Positions 24,446 through 36,100 of a DNA stretch of 64,000 nt are shown one piece after another (the first letter of the stretch is position 1; each line of letters opens with the position of its first letter). The stretch is taken from contig NC_037601.1 in assembly GCF_003073045.1 (NCBI RefSeq), forward strand, positions 11,519,807 to 11,583,806. The letters are read 5' to 3'. This DNA comes from Pomacea canaliculata. Lineage: Eukaryota; Mollusca; Gastropoda; Architaenioglossa; Ampullariidae. Under the pieces are notes generated by a model that saw only the letters and a list, made by a program, of their open reading frames with translations, was not told the origin of the DNA and ran no database searches. Position numbers and translations under genes: made by a program.

Positions 24446-27400
24446 ATGTCGACCAGAAAACGTCATAAGTGGGCAATAGATTTTGCAGGTTCCAGTCGGT
24501 CAGTATTTGTTCTACCAAACTTATTGAACCTTTCAGATCTTCTCATACTTGGCTTTGCTTAACATATTAAATTATATTACAAAATTTTAGAAACTATGGA
24601 TTATCGTGACAATGAATGTTGCAGTCGTTTACAGACTCCATGTCTGATATTGCCAATTTTTGTTTATATCTATATACAGCTGAGGTTCAGAGGCTTAATA
24701 TTTAATTTTGTCTTAATTTCATTGTATTTCGATAAAAATGCACCATACCAAGTCTGGACTTGCCCCATTTTCGCGATATATGGAGTATAGCAACTGCAAT
24801 AAAAACTGCAATAATACATAAAGCGAGTCGAAATACAGTGGAACCTCGGTTAACGAACTTAATCCGTTCTGGAAAGTTGTTCGTTATCCGAAATGTTCGT
24901 TATCCGAAACAATTTTTTCCATAAGAAATAAAGGAAATAGATTTAATTGGTTCCCAGCCCCTGTTGACTCGCTAATATTTGAAATTTACAGGCTATAATA
25001 GGTATTTGTTTTAATGAGAACAGTTATAATGCGATATAAATGGAGTTCAATAAACATAAAAACATTAACGAAAGCATTTAAACATCAGAAAACTTGCCGT
25101 TTTGACGGCGTGGGTGGAAGCAGGTGTGGGAAGGAAGAGGTGGAATTACTGTTGGATTTCCCCCTCCATGGGCACACGTGACATTATAAAATCGTGGGGT
25201 GACTTCCATTTTCTGTAGCTCTGAGGTTGAAGGAAAAATCTTGTCCAGTGTCTGTTCCTTCTGCCTTTTTTGTAAAACTCTTCGGTAATACATCACATAT
25301 CCGACAGACGCATGCCACCTTCATACTTTGAAATCATTTCCTTTTTCAATTCATTTGTTGCCCTCTTCCTTGTCATTACCTCACTGCTATTAATTGCTCT
25401 TAATCTTCTTTGGAGCCATGATTGAGGATTATCTTACTAAAATAAAGCACAAAAATCACTAAATAAGAAGGATGCGCACAGATAAGGAACGACCGATGGT
25501 AACTGTGTCTCGAGCGCGAATGATTACATGCTAGTCGGTCACGTGTGGTTCACGTGGCTGTTCGTTATCCGAAATTTTGTTCGCTATCCGAGACAAACTT
25601 TTAACGAAATTTTTGTTCGTTAACCGAAATATTCGTTATCCGAGGCGTTCGCTAACCGAGGTTCCACTGTATCGGGGATACTAAATTTGTAAACGACCTT
25701 AAAAATAAGTTAAAAGGATAGCTGTGGTCGTATCTGTTAAGTCCCATATTCTTGATGTGACCATCAAAACTCAAGTTTACAAAATTACTTCAAAACAAAA
25801 GTGAAATGTAAATCTGCTGCAATGACACATAAAAAGTAATAATGCGTAATATGAATTAGAACTTTTTTAAACAAACTTTATATAATTTTAAAAACTCATT
25901 TTGGGAATTATTCACCCAATATACAGTGAACAGTACAGTTTTATCAGTGTTTATATAGTATTTTCAAGAAAGTTTTGTTATATTTACATTGATGAAATGA
26001 GCCATTAATATCTGCACACTAGAATTTCTTATGCTCATTTAATTGGAAGCAGTTATGTTTGTATTGTTCAAGGAGTGAAACAATTGTTTTCAGCAGATGC
26101 ATTATTTTGTTAGGTCTGCTCAACTTCCACAAATATAAATTCGACATTTCTGGTTATAGTTTTCTGAGTATGCATTTGCAGGTTCTCTTTCAGTATCTTT
26201 TGCAATGATGTAGTACTCATGTTGATTAAAGAGAATTTTTGTTTGTCTGTGGAACAGTATTTAATAATAGATTCTTCAAGAAGATGAATCAGGGAACTTC
26301 AAGAAGTGCTCGTAACACAAAGGTGGTGTGCTTCATCACTTGAGAAGTGTTGAAATTTATGTTTAAAATATTTTACTTGCAGGTCAAGGGGTGAGCGAAG
26401 TGCTCTTGTGCCAGTGCACCCTGATGTCTCAACTCCTGTTGGTTGTATGGATACAACAGGGGTTACAGAACGAGGCAAAGATGCTGATCCCAATCTTATC
26501 GTTAAGGTAAAAGTAATGAACTTTACGCAAGTAAAGCTTCCTGATGGAATGAAAAAATTGTTTTTAATAAGCTATAAGTTATAACATCCCTAGTATTCTA
26601 ATTGTGAAAAGAAATTTTTAAAATGACACAAAAAATTTAAACAATATTTTACTTAAAATGCTTAGGAAAAGCAGAAGTAAATCTGTATAAATCTAAGCCA
26701 AGTAAGACTATGATTGACAGCATGGAATGTGGAGAGGAAGAAGAGAGATTGCAAAGTAATGACTGCAGATACATGTAAAAGTGTACATGTTTTTAGCTAA
26801 GAGATTACATAGTCACTAACTTTAGGAATGGCTTACTAACTTTATCATGTTATTATCAAATGGTATTATGTCATATTTTAGTTTATCTGTGGTTCATAAG
26901 CCTCATAAGACAGTGTCAAGATATGTTTGGGATGTCTTCCCCAGCTAGCATGGATTGTACTTATCAGTCTGTTCCACGACATTTTGTTTATATTTCTGCA
27001 AAGTGCCGTTACTAAAACTTGGGATCATTGCAATTATTATTGCACTTGCACACCTATTTGAGTTTTTAAAAATTATTTACTTATTTAAACCCTGCATTAA
27101 TTAAAAAAATCCTTACCTAGCTAGAAGCAACACAGATATTTCCATTGACTCTTCACAGTTGCGGAATCAATATCTTTGTATTTATAATATTCTATCAATG
27201 TTCCTTCTATATGCATGCTTATGTCTAAAAAATTTCCTACTGATGGTTTAACTTTTTACTGGCAGAAGTTATTCAAAAGACATCATTACTTAGGGCCTTT
27301 AAATATTTGTTCCGTCAGTTAAAGATTCCCCAAAATATTTTCTCTATCTCCTCTGCATCCCCATCCCCACTCCCACCATTATGCTACAGGGAGCCTTAAA

Positions 27401-30209
27401 CTTCATGCTCTTTTTAGCTTGTAGAGATGAACTGGTATTTATAGAGACAAACTGATTTATTTTGACATATTGCAGCGGTCATGGGACATTGCCCTTGGGC
27501 CAATTAAACAGGTGCCTATGAACATGTTCATCATGTGGATGGCTGGCAGCTCAATCTCCATTTTTCCAATTATGATGGTCGGAATGATGTTTTTTCGCCC
27601 AATACAAGCTATGCTTTCCATCAGCAACAGTAAGTTGAAGTTTGTTATTTTTATAATGAGACATTCTGTTTAATAATAATAATGGGTATTTATAATACGC
27701 AGCACCACAATCAAGATGGATCGCACTCACTGCACAGAACAGCAATGATAAATGAACAGATAGTGGATGGTGAGGTACATACAGGCACAGAATGTAAAGC
27801 AGTGTAAAGCAGTATGAAGGATACTGTAAACAGTTGGAGCTTGATGGTTAACATGACAGTATAATAATAAATGCAAAATTTGTAAAGTGCAAACTCGCAT
27901 TCCTAAGGAGCATGCTCTTGGTGCTTAAGAGCAAGAGTAAAACATGGACGGCATACGAGGGACAGGAAAACAAACAACATATGAACTATAAAAGAATAAA
28001 CAACAGTACTAACAAAGAATAAAATCAAATATAGAAAGAGGAACCCAATAACTAAAACTGAGAGTAACGTGATATTACAAGAGTTCAGGGATAGTACTTT
28101 GTGAACAGATATGTTTTCAGAGACCATTTGAATGTAGCCTTGGAGTCTGAGTGGCAAATGTGATGTGGAAGAGAGTTCCACTGCTTAGCAGCACAGAGGA
28201 AGTATGTTCGTTATCCCTGTGTGACCGTCTTTGTGAGAGGGAGGAATAGAATGTGTGAATCTGATGAGGAGTAAAGGTTTCGGGCAAGGGAGTGGACAGA
28301 CAAGATTTCAGTGAAGGAGTGGAGGGGAGGACCCTTCAAAGAATCTATAGCATAGGATTGTAGTTGAGCTTGTAGTCTGTTCTAGCTTTAACTGGTAGCC
28401 AGTGAAGAGAATGAACAAATGGTGTGACATGTTCACATTTGCGAGTTCTGAAAGTGAGATGAGCAGCTGAGTTCTGGACTTTCTGAAGCTTGTGAATGAG
28501 GTACTGTGGACAGCCAGCAAGCAGAGAGTTGCAGTAGTCTAGTTTAGACAGAACAAATGAGCAGATGAGAATTTTGTTGGTTGAGATGGACAGAGTATGA
28601 CCAATGGAGCTGATCTTCTGGAACTCATAGTATGTAGCACGACAAATGTAAGAATTAGGCATTATGTAACCTGTTATGTGCTGACGTTACAAAAGGAACA
28701 TCGGCATCACCTACCTGAACAGGGACAGGCAGTGAGGGGTAAACTCTGGCTCGCCCCTTTGAAAAAATAAGAGCTTGTTTTTGTCATTTAGTTTTAACTT
28801 ATTGTGCGTCCTCCATAGTCTGATATCAGAAATATAGTCTTGGATGCTATGGGGAGCAGTGTGTGCTTGAGAAGAACAACTGGTGTACAGCTGAGTGTTG
28901 TCGACAAAGGATTGATCGGATATAGAGTGAAATTGAGGATGCTCTGAATAGCAGTGTGCTTGAGAAGGGGATTATCTTTATAATGAGACATTCTGTTTGA
29001 GATGTTTCCATGAAATGTTTTTTGCTTTTTCTACTGATCTACCAGCTTTCTTGGAAAATAGGGTGAATATTGAAAGCTTGTTGCTAGTTTATCTAATTTG
29101 TTTATGCCTTTATACATGTGACCAATGTATTATTCTTGCATTGTTTTCTTCTCTTAGATATTTATGCTTTTGCTTGAATTGTTTTCCAGCTTTCAAGAGC
29201 ATAGAGGGTCAGCAGGCTGGTGTCCAGAAGCTGGTCTATATCATTGGCAATCTTCTGTGTTTGGCCATGGCTATTTATAAGTGTCAGACAATGGGCCTCC
29301 TCCCCACACATGCATCTGACTGGCTGGCATTTGCACAACCTCAGCAGGTAATGGGGGCTTAATTATAGTGTTGCTTCTATTTCTGATTATCTTCACTACA
29401 TTAAGTTTAAGTATGTTTTATTGTTTCTGAATGCAGTTTTCTCTGACACTAGATTCTCAATTTGTGACAGTGGAACACAGTGGATGAAGAATGAACTCAA
29501 GAAGTCATTACTGCTAAAAATTGGCCTTTTCTTAATGTTGATGATTTTCAGCATTAAGCTTTGATAGTTATAAACATAGAATTAGTTTTGTGGCATATAG
29601 TTCCTGTGTATTGCAGAACACATTTTAACAAAGACCTGCACCATTCAGTGCCACTGAGTGAACTGCTCTTAAAAGCTCTTTTGGTCATTTGATCAATACA
29701 TTATGCATGTTTGATTGCAAAAATCTGCAAGATTGATTTGCAATATGCCCAGACATATGAAAAAGGTTAAGGATGTGTAGAAGAAAGGCTGTTCAAACCT
29801 ATAGTTGTCTGAATAGGTGTTTTACTTTTAATGATTGTGCATGTAATATCTTATATTTCCTCTTTTCATATTCACAACTTACAGCAATTAAACATCTCAT
29901 TAAATGCATTTATTTCACAATAAAACTCCAGGAAGTTTTAATAGATATCTTTTGTGCTAATAAAGTGACATCATTGAAAGTATGACGTACTATATAAAAA
30001 GTGATGGTCAGGATAAAGCTAATTCTACATTTTCATTTCCTCTATGCAGGCTGATTGAAAAAATGGTATAACAGTGTTTTCAGCAGTTGCTAAAATGTAT
30101 ATTGTTTTTCACTTTTTTTATATATATATATACATTCCATAGGTCTAATGGATACCTTTTTATTTCTTTGCAGAGGATGGAGTGGTCTGGAGGAGGAGCC
30201 TACTTATAG
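24446..30209 (+). CDS. EMC4: ER membrane protein complex subunit 4 (EMC4/TMEM85), 5 exons
   Basis: Exons 24446-24498, 26383-26506, 27476-27629, 29190-29347, 30174-30209, phases 2, 0, 1, 0; total 525 bp, 174 aa (human 183). The start gives [15 protein letters not shown], matching the conserved KWAI box after a short basic N-terminus. Exon 3 starts [18 protein letters not shown] and carries the first membrane segment ([19 protein letters not shown]). Exon 4 carries the second ([18 protein letters not shown]) and the invariant [13 protein letters not shown]; the protein ends SGGGAYL. EMC inserts tail-anchored and some multi-pass proteins into the ER membrane; EMC4 sits on the cytosolic/membrane face near the insertion groove. 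It is divergent from NGDN. Introns 1 and 3 carry transposon insertions. Confidence 0.96.
24836..25669 (-). mobile_element. Tigger/pogo-type DNA transposon, family 2 (834 bp, EMC4 intron 1)
   Basis: The element has TA flanks (24834-24835, 25670-25671) and 23-bp inverted repeats starting CAGTGGAACCTCGGTTA, with one mismatch between ends. The termini are related to, but distinct from, the family at 6475. On the minus strand it encodes the extreme N-terminus of a Tigger transposase ([17 protein letters not shown], helix-turn-helix start, about 25300-25375). This is followed directly by the C-terminal tail ([19 protein letters not shown], 25078-25296). The entire catalytic domain between them has been deleted. 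Confidence 0.88.
27672..28976 (-). mobile_element. LINE insertion with target-site duplication (EMC4 intron 3)
   Basis: A 22-bp perfect direct repeat flanks the block (27650-27671 and 28977-28998), the mark of target-primed reverse transcription. Minus-strand content in order: degenerate reverse-transcriptase palm ([10 protein letters not shown] in place of FADDTQLY, then [17 protein letters not shown]), [20 protein letters not shown] and VQNSAAHL. A 3' untranslated region follows with a tail at about 27861, and then a second tail-like segment reaching an AAT repeat at 27672. Stops interrupt the frames, so it is dead. Confidence 0.8.
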
Positions 30210-30411
30210 TGCTGTAATGCAAGATTTTCACACAAGCCTTCTTCAGTGGCTTGTATTTGCTTTCTGAGTCCAGAGTTTGTTTTACCAGATGTTGTGCAAA
30301 CGTCAGTGTTAAAAATGAAGTACATTGAGGAAGAATGGAATTTTATTAACTGTTTGGGTAGATCTGTAAAATTAGTTGTACAAATTTTGAAAAGTTTTTG
30401 TGTGACTGAAA

Positions 30412-30417
30412 AATAAA
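30412..30417 (+). terminator. EMC4 polyadenylation signal
   Basis: AATAAA lies about 200 nt after the EMC4 stop codon; a further GAATAAAC occurs at about 30497. Either could define the transcript end. Confidence 0.5.
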
Positions 30418-30499
30418 AGAAAAACAACCTGATGAATGTCAATACTAGGTGTTGTCAACTGCACTGAGTGGACCTAAATGTTGCTGTAATGTGGTGAAT

Positions 30500-33021
30500 A
30501 AACTAAAAACAGTGTGGTTATTATGGTTAGTATATCTTCTATCACAACACTTGTTCAGGCTTTGTTTCTGGCTAAACTTGTGTCAGCTGTAATGCTCAAA
30601 TTATCTATTTTATTTGTAAACTTTATAAAGTTTCAAAACACTGCACCCGTACTTGTTTTTTGAAGCAGAGAAACAATTTTGTTTGTTAACTTCTATACTC
30701 TTCTTTGACATTCAAGCATGCATAAGATGTACGCTGTCCTGGGCTATCATTTCTTCTCTGGTTTCTGTCTTGACTGTTTCTCTAAGCTCATCACTCCTTT
30801 CACTTGTCATCAGTTTATGTGTTGCTGGTTCTCACAACAACAGTTGCCTTCAGAGTTGTTGAGCAGAGAAACATAAGAACTGTTCCCTATCAAGTGCCTC
30901 ATTTACTGTTGACCGAGGCATTTTAATATTTACCTAAGACATTCCTGAGTGTTCTTGATTGAACATCTGCTATTTGAGATTGTGTTTTTGTTATGTATTG
31001 CTTTATTGCATGACTTCTCTGCCATTATTTGGTTTGATGTTTATTTCCTGCATTCATTTTATTGTTTACTTCAGTCAGGTGTACTGTGAGCCTATTTCCT
31101 TAGGAGGGTGATGCTGCGCTCTACAAACCATCATTGTGTGTGTTTGGGGTTAGGGTGGGGGTAACAGTATCTCCCATAGACCTGCATGCATGTATTCTTA
31201 TTTTCTTTTTCTTATTTGCTTCATCCACTCTGTTCTCCCTCTGCATGATTATGCTTTTCAAACAGCAGGTGTTAAAAAAGTCTGTAAGAATGAATTTATA
31301 ATAAATGTGTAGTTAGCATCAGCATTGCTGTAGCTGCAGATGATGAGTTTGGACAGGTGCGACAAAATTTTATGCAGGTTAAAAGGCTTAACATATTTGT
31401 TGCTTTTTTTTTTTTTTTGGTGTACAAAATTCATGGGTACTTAACACTGAATGCCTACAAATGTCAGGTTTAAAAAGGTGTATAAAAATTATGTATTTGA
31501 AATCATCTTTTTCTTTACACAAAGATGAAATGACTACCAAGATCAGCCTGTTCTACACCAAAAAACATGGCATTAGGTCCAAGCATGTTCACAAATGTGA
31601 AGGTTCTACTTAAGTGTATATTTCCTAAGACAATGAGGCATTCTCAAAGTTAGCTATTCCAGCCCAGCCCTAAGTAAACAGGTGCCACTCCACGTCCAGA
31701 CGTGGGCAGTTTATTAACGAGCTTTACTGTTCTCTTAAAGGTTGAATGTTTAGCTTGTGGTGGGGAAGAATGATTTGACGATGGTACGAGGTGAGAACTG
31801 CATACAGTGCTGGCTACCCTAGCAGTTATTCTTTGTTAATTTCTCCCATCTGGGTGACAAGTACCCTCACCTCCTTTTGCTGGATCAAATCCATTCTTTC
31901 CCTCTGGACAGTGAAAGTTCTGTTTTAATGCTACAAGTGTGCATGCAGGCACAAATTTAGTAGGTACTGGGAGCAAGATTGCGTACTGCCTTTTCAGGAA
32001 GATTTGCTAGAATAATTTATTTAGACATTTCATCCTTTTTGTAGTAAAGAAACAATGCATAAGGTTTTTTTTAAGGTTATTTATTAGATTAAAGAAAAGA
32101 AATGAAATATATATATAAAGTATTGTACCAAAATATGGCTGACTATTTCACCTATCAGAATACCAATACTAAAGAGCTAACTAAAAAATACACTACTTAA
32201 AGTATCTATAACTAAAACTCTAAATATTGTTGGTATTTTTAGGGAATCATCTGACTGATAGTAACAGAATCTCCCCCCCTTTCCCCCCAAAAAAAACCAC
32301 ACACCCAATAGAAACAAAAGCAAAACCTTCCAAATTCCAAACGAACTGGCAGACTAACTGTAAAAGTATCACAGCCTTTGCTTTTAAGAAAAGTTGTCAA
32401 AATAACAGCTTAGACAGGTATCGTATGACAAGCTGAAGTAGTGGAACAAAAAGATTTGTAGTGTTAGCAACTCCTCACTCCCATAAAAGTACACTAAATA
32501 GTGGCCGAGAAACATGTAGATGATAAAAGTCCCCAAACCACAAAAGGAAAAGTCATGACTCTGTAAAATAATTTGTTTTTACTATAAACAAAAGAAAACT
32601 TGAATCTCATTCATCAGTTTTCTGCAGAACCAGTTAAAATATTCACGTGAACAAACCATACAGTCTTGCACTTGCATTAACATGCATTCAGATAAATATC
32701 ATCACTCGACATTATATATGTCAGTTAAAAGTGACATCACAGTTTCCGATTTGTAACAAAACCTTTCTAATCACCGATGATGACTTTCCATTCATTATGC
32801 AACTGCTGGTCAGTATCTGTTCATGGCCTGCATGATCTTAAAAAAAATTTCATTACTTGCTTCATCTTCCCTTAAAAGTTTACTGCTGTGAAATTGCTCT
32901 TTAAATCTGTTAAAAAGGTGTGCCTATATTTCTACTTAAAACAACTCCTTGTATTAATTTTATCAAAAAATGATGTTCTTCTGCAATGATAACAATCATG
33001 TAGCATGATCCAATAAGCACA
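30500..33021. other. tail-to-tail intergenic region EMC4 / RPGRIP1L
   Basis: No exon could be supported here. It holds a TTAA-flanked MITE (31735-31928), a T-run at 31407-31420, and long AT-rich stretches with short chance frames. Confidence 0.5.
31735..31928. mobile_element. TTAA-flanked MITE, copy 1
   Basis: TTAA at both ends (31735-31738, 31925-31928). The left arm AGGTTGAATG...GGGGAAGAATGATTTGA mirrors the right arm read on the other strand (AACAGAACTTT...GGGAAAGAATGGATTTGA). The same layout recurs at 56942-57122. A TTAA target fits piggyBac- or Kolobok-type elements. Confidence 0.5.
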
Positions 33022-33027
33022 TTTATT
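33022..33027 (-). terminator. RPGRIP1L polyadenylation signal
   Basis: AATAAA on the minus strand about 85 nt downstream of the RPGRIP1L stop codon. Confidence 0.6.
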
Positions 33028-33111
33028 TACAAAATCTTTGCGCATGAAATTCTTTGGTTGGTGAATTTCAGATCTTTAAACTGGATGAGAATGAAGTATA
33101 GCATTTATAAC

Positions 33112-36100
33112 TCAGTATGTGCCATCAACTTGCATCTCCAAGTCTACTGCCTGCAGTGCTGCTAAACACTCTACTGTCACATTCATTTGGCCTATCACTC
33201 TTTTGGGGTTGCCGACGTCAAAAACTGCAAAAGAAGTATAAATATTCAAATAGCTATCAATTTAAATTAGAAGAAGGATATTTTTTTGTCACCCCCTAAA
33301 AAAAGGCATGAAAAATAATCTGTTCTGATTCACATTCCATTGAGGAAAATCAATTTTCTCCTCAGTTTGTATCTTCTAGAATCAATTACACATAAATCAT
33401 GCTGTATGCAGCACAATTTGAACAGTTATACATTACTGAGACAGGTCAAATAACAAATAAGCTAATTAAAACTAGAGAAAGAACACAGCTCTTACTATCG
33501 ATATCCGCATCTTTGAGGTCTGCCTTATTCTTCAGGATGTCGCGCACGCTGACATATGCCACACCCACGTCCTCACAGTCAGCATCTTGCTCATCCTCTG
33601 GTGGCTCACTCACCACAGTAAACCTGATTCTACAAAAATGCACAATTCAAAAAGGTTTTCATAAGACTACAAGAATCTGGGATGACTGCAAAACAATAAA
33701 CAATTGCATTGAAATGAAAACTTTCAACACAATATGATTCACACCAGATGAGAATGGTGTCATGATGTTTAGTACGTTTTTTTATTCTTTTAATAGCTCA
33801 TGTTATTTGTTGTCCTGTCCCTTGTATGCTGTCCATGTTTCGTTCTTGTTCTTAAGCATTTATTATTATTATAGTGCAAACATTTTATATTCCTGACTAT
33901 CCTTTGAGGATGACAGTGCTTACCCATAAAAGCATATTGAACAATAACAGGCACAGTTTGATCTAATGCAGCACTGAGTTCTACCTGCCCTAAAAACTAA
34001 ACATTTTATGGTTTTGCCAAGGCCTTTACAGATTTCTGTAAACTAGCATATGTGCATCCATTTCATAATTTATTTTGTGATTCTCATTTTATAGTGGTAG
34101 TACTCTTGTCTCTGTGATTCATTTTTGCAATTTTCATGAGATGAGTCTTACCTCCCCTGATCTTCATGATCAGGTAACAACATGAGAGCAAGGTGTTGTC
34201 GTCGCTCCAAATGGCGCTTCATATCAACAGCTATTGCTGTCACAGATATTTTATATGACATGCTACAAACTCTTTATATGTGTATAAAGTGTGCATAAAG
34301 AATATAAAACTTGATAATGTACTGAGTAAGCATTATGCTGATAATCATGAAATAGTAAGATGTGCAATATGATAGTTACCAACCCTATGCAGCTTCTACA
34401 AACTAGCTGCTGCAGTTAATTTAATGTGATAAAGAGAAGCACATTCAGCTTAGCATATCCTTTACACAGATTTTCTTCAAATGAACAATCCAGCCAACTG
34501 GTCAATTACTCTAGCAAGTGCTACAGTTATTTTACTAAACAATGTGTTATAATATAGACTTTGATATCATAAAAAGTACAAATAAATAAAACTACTGCTG
34601 AGTGCAAGAGAAGTTATTTATTTGCTAACACTTTTTGTAGCAATCAATACATCATAGTGCTGTTGAAATGTGTGCGATCTTGTACTACTATTGCTTTCTC
34701 TGGGGTGAATATCTCTTTCCCAGATCATCTGGAATCTTGATGTTATCATCACTGCATCATTATCTCTTGAATCTCACATCAATGAGGTCTGTAAGTCCAT
34801 CTTTGATCCAGCATTGATCTCCCTACTGGACTTTTAAAAAGCTCAAAATAGTGCTGCTTGTGCTTGTGCTGCCCTATGCCATGCATCAGACAGCAGAAAT
34901 TCGGCAGAAGCTCTTTCTCAGGCTGAACTGTTTGCAATACTCTACCTCTTTCTCTTAGAACTATGTCTACATTCAAAACTTTTAAATCCAGCCTTAAATT
35001 TCAGAAATTCTGCGTCAATGATGAAAACTCAAAAAATAAAGTCTACAGAGCCTGACTATCAATATTGCTTATTAGCACTTTTTAATTCTGTAAAACACTT
35101 ACTTCTGCTGAAGTTGAAAGCTATTTGGCTTTGTGGGCGAGGTTTAGGCAGGGAAAATGGTGTCTCTGTGTCCTGTGGTGGAAGCCCCACAAAGCTGTAC
35201 GCCACAAATAGCTGTTTGATGTTGGGGTTCACCATGGGGGGTGAATCCTCTTCCAGACTCAGATGAGAAACCACCACTGTCACTGTGTCACTCTAAAAAA
35301 GAAACATTTTAGTGATAAATGTTAAAGCAGTACTATTTAATCCACATCTCCAAAATGTATGCTGTCATTTTTCATCATAATAAAAACTCTGAGAGGCTCT
35401 TTTCTCACAGAACAGATGTATAAGCATGTGTGGATGCAAACACAATCTTACCTAACCCCTTTCACACACATATTAAGGAGGACTGTAATATATGAAGATA
35501 TTTGCTCACATAATAACCATACACAATTCCCAAACTGTGCTGAACACAAATGACAAGTAACAGAGCGATTTCAACTACGATGAACAGCCTGCCTGTGCTG
35601 TACTCTCATAAAAAGTAAAGTCTACTTTTCACAGAAAATCTTACTGCTTTTGGCATTCTGTCTTTTTTCCTTGTTGGTGTAGCAACAGTAATGACCCCTT
35701 CACTATCTGATTCAATGTGATTTGGCTCTGATTCTTCAGACTCATCTGGAACAATGTCTTCAGCCTTCTCTGCAAGAAGTGTACTGTCGCCATTTTCAGG
35801 GATCTCCTCCATAGCTTCCTCTGAAATTTCTTCCACAATAGATTCTGTTCACAAATATATTATCGCATTATATATATATATTATTAAGAATCGGGTACAG
35901 TATGTGTGGAGTATTTGTTCATTAAAACATGCCGATGTGACGCATTTCTAATTCAAATCTGTCTTGTCTGATGTCACCACTAACTCAGCCTGGTCACGTC
36001 AGCATATACATTATATATTTATATAAATTTTAAATAAAATAATATGTAGTATGTTTGCATGCATTCATGAAGTTTTTACCCCTGTAAACAGTATCTTGTC

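Noticed and set aside
29773-29985. 70-codon plus-strand frame in EMC4 intron 4
   Set aside because: It is AT-rich with no family resemblance and is not in phase with EMC4 exons.
34690-34990. Possible decayed LINE fragment on the plus strand (KAQNSAA-like sequence)
   Set aside because: The resemblance is limited to a few residues and no tail or target duplication was found.
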